From: Numida meleagris
Lineage: Eukaryota; Chordata; Aves; Galliformes; Numididae
Direction of reading: 5' to 3'
DNA: 64,000 nucleotides
Assembly (NCBI RefSeq): GCF_002078875.1
Contig: NC_034412.1
Location: forward strand, 8,299,568 to 8,363,567
Position 1 is the first letter of the stretch. Every line of letters starts with the position of its first letter. The position numbers and the translations under genes are program-made. Of the stretch, positions 58,194 through 64,000 are shown one piece after another. The notes under the pieces were generated by a model. That model ran no database searches. It saw only the letters and a program-made list of their open reading frames with translations, and had not been told where the DNA came from.

Positions 58194-59330
58194 ATGGGGA
58201 GGCCCAGGAAGGAGCCGGCCGGGCCCTCGTCCCCTCGGCCCGCGGCTTCCAAAGTGCCGCCCGCCGCGCCGCCGCCGTCCGCCACGGGCAGCCGGGCTGC
58301 GGAATGCCGGCCCCGGAGCGCTCCGACCGCGGGGCGGGGCCGTGGGGCGAAGGGCGGCGGGGACGCGCAGCCGCGACCCGCGGCACAGCCCCGACCCGCG
58401 GCGTCGTCCCGCGGCGCCCAGCAGCACGCGGCCGCCTCCGGGAGCCAGAAGAAGGCGGCGGGCACCAAAGCAGCGCCCAGCCCAGCCAAGGCCAACGCCG
58501 GCCCGCACCTGCCTGAAGGCAGCAAAGGAGCTCCATCCCGGGACCACGCCAACAACGCCAAGGCCAACCCGCCCGGGGCCTCGCCACGCTTCCCGCCCAC
58601 CCTGCAGAGCCAAGACATCCCCCGGGTGGAGGAGCAGACGCGCGGCCAGCGCACCAACCCGCAGTGGTACGCGTGGCGGCAGAACCGCATCACGGCCTCG
58701 CTGGCCCCGCGCATCGCCAACAGCAAGTTCGCCAACGGCAAGACGGACAAGGTGCCCCAGTCTTACCTGAAGGCGGTGCTGAGCGCCGGACCCTCCGTGC
58801 AAACGCCGGCCATGTCGTGGGGTATCCGCAACGAGAAGGAGGCGGTGCGGGCCTACGAGCGGCTCAAGTCGCAGGAGATGGGCCAGCCGGTGCAGGTGGA
58901 CGACTGTGGGCTCTTCATCCATAAGGAGAAGACGTGGATCGCCGCCAGCCCCGACGGCATCGTCACTGAGGCCGGCACGGGGAAGCGGTTGGGGCTGCTG
59001 GAGGTGAAGTGTCCCTACAAGCACCGCAACAAGACGGTGCAGGAGGCCTGCAAGGACAAGGACTTCTGCCTGCAGCGGGACGGGGACTCCTACACACTGA
59101 AGCGCGATCACCACTACTTCACCCAGGTGCAGTACCAGCTAGCGGCCACCGGCTTGCAGCACGCCGACTTCGTGGTGCACACCAACAAGGAGACGGCCAT
59201 GGCCCCTGTGGAGTTCGATGCCGAGTTCTGGGGGAAGACGGTGCCCAAGCTGGAGAAGTTCTACACCGAGGCGGTCCTTCCCCACCTGGAGCAGCAGGCC
59301 AGCGGCTCGGCCTGGGCCAAGGAGGAGTAG
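58194..59330 (+). CDS. YqaJ-like (lambda exonuclease fold) nuclease domain protein, intronless
   Basis: A single-exon gene of 378 aa, starting at ATG 58194 in GGGCCATGG context. Residues 1-148 are a basic, Ala/Pro/Lys-rich disordered region beginning with an AT-hook-like GRPRK. Residues 150-370 match the YqaJ/lambda-exonuclease family, which has the PD-(D/E)XK fold: RQNRITAS (162-169), WGIRNEKEA (G210, E214 and A217 of the GxxxExxA motif), AASPDG with D254, LLEVKCP with E270 and K272, and QVQYQ (311-315). All expected catalytic acidic and lysine positions are present, so activity is plausible. Phage members are 5'-3' recombination exonucleases; the role here is unknown. Codon use and GC match the neighbours, so it is long resident, not recent contamination. 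It has its own poly(A) signal. Confidence 0.88.
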   Translation: MGRPRKEPAGPSSPRPAASKVPPAAPPPSATGSRAAECRPRSAPTAGRGRGAKGGGDAQPRPAAQPRPAASSRGAQQHAAASGSQKKAAGTKAAPSPAKANAGPHLPEGSKGAPSRDHANNAKANPPGASPRFPPTLQSQDIPRVEEQTRGQRTNPQWYAWRQNRITASLAPRIANSKFANGKTDKVPQSYLKAVLSAGPSVQTPAMSWGIRNEKEAVRAYERLKSQEMGQPVQVDDCGLFIHKEKTWIAASPDGIVTEAGTGKRLGLLEVKCPYKHRNKTVQEACKDKDFCLQRDGDSYTLKRDHHYFTQVQYQLAATGLQHADFVVHTNKETAMAPVEFDAEFWGKTVPKLEKFYTEAVLPHLEQQASGSAWAKEE

Positions 59331-59994
59331 AACCCGCTCGTGGCTCTCCTGGATGATCGCTTGGCTTTGGGTTGGCCACGCAAACCCTGCTAGCAAACCC
59401 CTAGCGTAGAAGCTACACCTGAATTTTCTGCTGTTCCTGTTCTGTTCGCTGCTTCTGCCCCAGTGGTACCGCAACAGGATGGAAGAAGTCACACCAGCAG
59501 GGCCCTGCGAGGAATGATGTTGTTCCGCCTGGTGATGGAGAAATGTCCTAGAGCCAGCCCAGCACTCAGCCCCATTGCTACCCCGTGCTCCTTGCTGCCT
59601 TCCGGTTCGAGCCCTTGGCGCTGTCTGATGAAAGCCAGCAGCACATCACATCCATCAGCACTGGAACTCTGTGGGGAAAACTGGATCCTTCAGCACCTAA
59701 ACACTTGGCAGGACTAAACCTTAATTCCACCCCGGAGTGGAAACCGATCAGGACAGATTTGTCTGAGCCCGAGAGCAAAACACAACCTTTGATTTAAATC
59801 ACGATGTGCCTTAGCAGCCTCAGCAGGGTGCAGGGGCAGCCCTCCTCCTGAGCCAACCCACATCACTCAGGAACGGGACCAGGGCAGGGCGGATGGTGCC
59901 TGCCCAGGAGGTGAGGCTGCAGGTTCCTGCAACACTCCGTGCAGCGCAGCAGGGAGGTAGGCATCATCACTTTGCTGTGTGACTCACTCTGTCA

Positions 59995-60000
59995 AATAAA
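59995..60000 (+). terminator. poly(A) signal of the YqaJ-domain gene
   Basis: AATAAA 664 bases after the stop codon, followed by a TTGTGTGTGTGG downstream GU-rich element. This shows the gene has a normal polymerase II 3' end. Confidence 0.85.
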
Positions 60001-60179
60001 ACATTTGTAGAACTGTTCCTTGGCTGTTGTGTGTGTGGCTTGGGGGGGTACCTGGATGGGGGGAGCTGGGCTGGGGGGGAGGGGGGGTTGCACCCAGAGA
60101 TGTTCAGCAGCTCGGCTGGCTCCCGCCTGGAAGGAAAGGGAGAAACAGGCCAAAGCCATCACCATTATGGCAAAAGTAC

Positions 60180-60185
60180 TTTATT
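60180..60185 (-). terminator. poly(A) signal of the PHF13-like gene
   Basis: Minus-strand AATAAA about 1.65 kb after the stop codon and only 180 bases from the convergent YqaJ-gene signal. Confidence 0.7.
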
Positions 60186-61831
60186 ATATACATACGACTC
60201 CAGCCACACTCCACAGGGCAAGGACCAGAATTTGCTATTTTACATATCAATACAAAGTAACTATAAAAAACATAAAGCACTTTTGGGGCCCAGGCTTTCC
60301 ACAGGAGGAGAGGCACAGGGATGAGCCTGGGGATCGCTGGGTGGTGGGGGGCTGCCCCCCACTGTCCCCCAGCTGTGGTCCCATAGTAACCAGATGTGCA
60401 AGTAGGAGAGAACCCAGCTAAGAGAACTAAATATGGGACGGGCGGGTTGGGGCTGTCCCACGTCCCGCTCCAGCAGCAGCGTGCCAGGGCCGGGCCAGGT
60501 GGCACTGGGACAGCAATGGAGTCTGTGTCCCCCGCCCAGAAAGTGCAGAAGGCACTGGGCCAGGCTCTTTGGAGGGGCTGCGAAGTGGGATTTGGACAGT
60601 CAGTGCACATGGGGCCCCAGAGCACACACACCGCTCACAACCAAGGGCGATGGGGAAAAGCCTTCCACTTGGGACTGAAAGGTAAGTCCTGTACCTCCGG
60701 AGCAGCAGTTGCATAGCAGAAGGGGCTTAGGGCCCGTTCCTGACATCAAACTTCACTCTACATGTCCAGAAAAAAGAAGAAGGAAAAAAAAAAAAAGACC
60801 AACGAAACAACAAAACAATTTCTCTGCAGGAGGGCTCGCTGAGAAGCAAAGCCCTCCCAGCACCCAGCTCTGTCCTGAGCTCAGGTCTCAGCATCTCGCA
60901 GATGCTCCACCTGCAGGCAGGAGATGGCCGCAGGGTTCAAGGTTCAATTGTTTGAAACTAGAAACACGGAAAACCAAACAGAATGCTTCCCCCTCCCTGT
61001 CCCATGCCCTACTTGCTCTGAGGGTAGCTGGGTTCCCTACCACCAACCTCACATCTTCTTCAGACAAGAGACTTTAGTGCAACCAGAGAGTCTGAACCAA
61101 GAGGACTCAAAGAACAACTTTTCTAACAATCTACTACAGAATGCCCTTCCTGCACACTGTCCTTCAGCCAACGGAACTACCCTGAGGTCTCAGGCACAGC
61201 AGCTGAAACCAGGAGCACCACAGGACAGGGGCAGGATCTCCCCTGTGCAGCCTAAGGGGCTGATGAGCCAAAAATGGACACCTGATGCCCAACACAGAGC
61301 AGCCTGGTCTGCTCCAGGGGTGGGCAGGGCCAATATTCATTCCTTCCTCTCATCCTACATGGAGGAAGCTTGCCTGGGCTGTGTCTACATCCTGGAGGAG
61401 AACTTGGGTCACTTGGGCTTTGCCGTCGCAGCCCACCTGAAGGTCTCAGGCAAGGACAACAGTGAGGATAAAGGAGGATGGGAGTCACATCTTGAGATAA
61501 GTGTAAGCTTCCACCACACCGCACGGGAACTATTTGGACTAGGTTCTCCTCGGCTGGCCTGGGGGAAGGCACTGAGCCAGGTCTGTGCAAGGACAGAGAT
61601 GTTTCTGAGCAACCTAGCACACGGCTCTTCTCCCCCAGCACCTCTGGGGTAACCAAACTTTGTGGTCAACGCAACACCCAGGGAGGACGCGTGACATCCT
61701 CCAGGAGGCAAGGAGCAAGGGGGACAGCCCAGCCCTGCAGCCCAGCCCTTCCCCTGCCGTTACTGCATTGATTGTCTAGCCAGACTGGGCTACAGCCTGA
61801 GGTGTAAAGAGGGCCCCCCCAGCCTCCCTGC
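60186..61831 (-). other. long 3' UTR of the PHF13-like gene
   Basis: Non-coding sequence between the PHD-finger gene stop codon and its AATAAA, with A-rich runs near 60770-60795. No splice-flanked reading frame or RNA gene was seen. Confidence 0.6.
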
Positions 61832-63813
61832 TCAGTCACAGAAGCGCTTGCGGGGCACTGTCCGTGCTCTGTTGGAGCGGCGAATCTCCTGCTTGGCGTC
61901 ACGACATCGCTGGCAGATGAAGATCTCAGGCACGTTGGATTTGCGGATCTTGGCACAAGAGAGATGGATCCAGGTAGCGCACTCGTTACATTCAATCATG
62001 GGCCTCCCTGCGAAGGGCTTCAGGCAGAAGCAGGTGATCAGATCCCAGGCATCGTCATCTGGTCAAGGGGAGACAGACACCGGTCAGAAACCACCCCACA
62101 GCTGTGGCCTGACCCTGCCATGGGGCACAGCACCACCTCTGAAGACACAGCCAGTCCCACTGGGAGAGCCCCCCCACTCACCTTCTGCTTTGGTGTTGGG
62201 AGCTGCTGCAAATTCATCCGCTGCAAAAGGGGAAAAAAAAAAAAAAGAGAAAAAAGTAAAGACCACATCAGCAAGGCACCTTTACAGCCTCCTCCCTAAC
62301 AGGTTTCCAGCCTGCACTGTGCTCCCTACAGAAGAAAGTCTCTAAAGAGCGGGTCAGCTCCTGGGCCTCCGCTCTGCACTTCTCCCAGGCCCCTACGGTG
62401 CTCCCCAGAGCCCCCCATGAGGAGAAGCCAGGACCATCTGCAAGCACAGGTGGCCCTGGCAAAGGGAAGGTGTTTGGCACCAACCACAGCATGGCTCCGT
62501 TCCTTCAGGCACTCACCACTGAGCTGAGAGCTCCCTCTGCTTGCATCTTCCGCTTCGCTTTGGTCCAAGGTACTACAAGAACTGGGGCTTTTCCTTCCCC
62601 CAGAGCACTGCTCCTGCTCCTTTAGCTGCGGATCGTCTCCTGTTGGCTTTCCTGCTCCCTGTGCTCCATGCACCCAGTCCTTCTCCTCCTTCGTCAGCTC
62701 CTCCAGGAGGGCATGGGGCTGTGGGTCCCCAGCCACGCTGAGGGGAGGCTCTGAGAGCTCTTCTTTCCCAGGCGGCACCCGCCCCTCCAGCGCAGCCAGC
62801 TCTGTCCCTCGCTCCTGCTCTAGCCCAGAGCTTTTCCCAGCGCTCAGCTTCTCCACCTCCTGCTCCAAGATGAGTTTTTTCACCGGTGGCTTCTTCCGCT
62901 TGATCTGCTGGGGCCGAACATCATAGAAGCCAGCGGGGAAGGCAGGGCAGCCCAGGAGCAGGCTGCTGTCCGCAGCCCCTCTGGCCACGCTGCGACTACT
63001 CCTGTCATCTGCCAGGAGGTGGATATCAGAGGAGTGGGAGGAGGCCCAGCTATCGCTGTCCTGTGTGCTCCCCGTGCTGTTCTGGGGGCTCATGCTGCCG
63101 CCGTGGCTCCAGGGCTCGTTCTGCAAGAGGGGAAAACGCGGCAAAGGCGTGAGACCGCAGCAGGGATGTTGGGGAGATGGCAGGAACAGCACAAGACCGC
63201 AGCACCAACACCGCGAGTACCAAGAGGGGACGTGCCCAGAGGAGCCCTGTTGGGGGTGAGGGACAGGGCGGGGGGGCTTACCTCATCGGGGTAGGGGATG
63301 TATCCGGCGTAGGCCAACACGAAGGTGCAGAACTGGTTGAAATCCTCCACGGTTCTCTGTCGCTTCTGTAACGGCTGCAACGAAGGGGACCTATGGGTTA
63401 GACCCTACCCACGCACCGAGTTCCAGCACCGGCAGACGGACGGGGGTCCCGAGCGCCCGCCCCACCCCTCACCCCACCGTGTAACACACACAGCTCGGTC
63501 TCTTCACCCCCCCCCCCCCACCGCGGGGCACGCCCCGCAACGCAGGAACCGTGAGTCAGTGCCGGGGGAGCCCCGGGATCCCGGGGGCGGGCAGGGGCCC
63601 AGGGGACAAAGTCTGGGGGACGGCGCTCCGTGAGAAGACCCCCCCAAGGCACGGGGCGGCACCGCTGTACCGGGAGCGGCGCGGGGGAACGGGAGCGGGG
63701 ACGGCACCCACCGCCCCCCCCTCCCGCACCGCCCCGGCCCGGCCGGTCCCCGCCGACACCTGATCGCTCCCAAGATGGCGCCCGCGCTCCCGGGCTGCCC
63801 CCGGCCCCCCCAT
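61832..63813 (-). CDS. PHF13/PHF23-family PHD finger protein
   Basis: Five exons (63813-63760, 63374-63282, 63120-62517, 62220-62182, 62058-61832) total 1017 bases, 338 aa (human PHF13 300). The family signature [20 protein letters not shown] is in exon 2. Exon 3 is a longer, divergent linker with a basic [10 protein letters not shown]. The C-terminal PHD finger [19 protein letters not shown] through CQRCRD holds the Cys4-His-Cys3 ligands and the aromatic-cage Trp residues expected of an H3K4me2/3 reader. The tail [16 protein letters not shown] follows PHF13 (RRSNRSRTGSRKLFLD) rather than PHF23. Exon 1 (ATG at 63813, [11 protein letters not shown]) is the weakest part: it was chosen because it has a donor in phase 0 and supplies the only plausible ATG. 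It may be PHF13 itself or a third paralogue. Confidence 0.87.
63771..63782 (+). promoter_or_regulatory. YY1 motif at the PHF13-like gene 5' end
   Basis: CAAGATGGCGCC matches the strong YY1 site found close to many CpG-island transcription starts. It overlaps the proposed first coding exon, which is a reason to keep that exon tentative. Confidence 0.6.
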
Positions 63814-64000
63814 CCCTCCTCCCCCCCGCGGGGCTCCGCTCCCCCCGCACCGGGAAGCGCACACACAGCTCCGAGACGCGGACACGCGGGAGGGGGAGGG
63901 GGGACTCTTCCCACCCCCGGGGGTACCACGGCCAACAGCCCCATCCCAACGCGGCACCGCCGCACAACCGAACCCACTCCCCCAGCACAGAGCCCTCCCA
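63814..64000. other. CpG-rich upstream flank
   Basis: GC-rich sequence upstream of the PHF13-like gene, continuing to the window edge. No coding feature is supported. Confidence 0.4.

Overview
The window is vertebrate nuclear DNA, almost certainly from a bird and plausibly a galliform. Evidence: a CR1 LINE 3' end with the typical TTCTATGATTCTATG tail, very high GC with short introns (as on avian small chromosomes), and eleven intron-bearing or CpG-promoter genes, most with clear vertebrate orthologues. The species cannot be fixed from the sequence alone. Three runs of N are present (17246-17810, 25046-25097, and a single N at 40459). The two longer gaps fall in GC-rich promoter DNA.

Layout, left to right: EIF4G1 (minus, 488-15483, 31 coding exons plus two in-frame cassette exons, with two SNORD66-type box C/D snoRNAs in separate introns); PSMD2 (minus, 21 exons); ECE2 (plus, 19 exons, start beside a gap); a MUL1-like mitochondrial RING E3 ligase (plus, 4 exons); a 3.8 kb intergenic stretch with a cluster of RFX X-box motifs; CAMK2N2 (plus, 2 exons, long 3' UTR holding a polypurine minisatellite); EEF1AKMT4 (minus, 3 exons); ALG3 (plus, 9 exons, one U12-type AT-AC intron); VWA5B2 (minus, 21 coding exons, with a CR1 copy and an interstitial telomeric block in introns); an intronless gene for a YqaJ/lambda-exonuclease-like protein (plus); and a PHF13/PHF23-family PHD finger gene (minus). 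Summed coding exons are divisible by three for every gene, which supports the exon boundaries given.

The gene content matches human 3q27.1 (VWA5B2-ALG3-EEF1AKMT4-CAMK2N2-ECE2-PSMD2-EIF4G1). It differs in three ways: ECE2 is inverted relative to its neighbours, a MUL1-like gene lies between ECE2 and CAMK2N2, and the YqaJ and PHF13-like genes lie next to VWA5B2. VWA5B2, CAMK2N2, MUL1-like, ECE2 and EIF4G1 each have a paralogue clustered at human 1p36.12 (VWA5B1, CAMK2N1, MUL1, ECE1, EIF4G3). The block is therefore one side of a whole-genome-duplication pair, and the MUL1-like gene is probably the lost mammalian MUL1 ohnologue.

The genes do not form a pathway. They cover translation initiation and eEF1A methylation (EIF4G1, EEF1AKMT4), protein turnover (PSMD2, MUL1-like), ER N-glycosylation (ALG3), peptide processing (ECE2), CaMKII inhibition (CAMK2N2) and chromatin reading (PHF13-like). 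The least explained element is the YqaJ-domain gene at 58194-59330.
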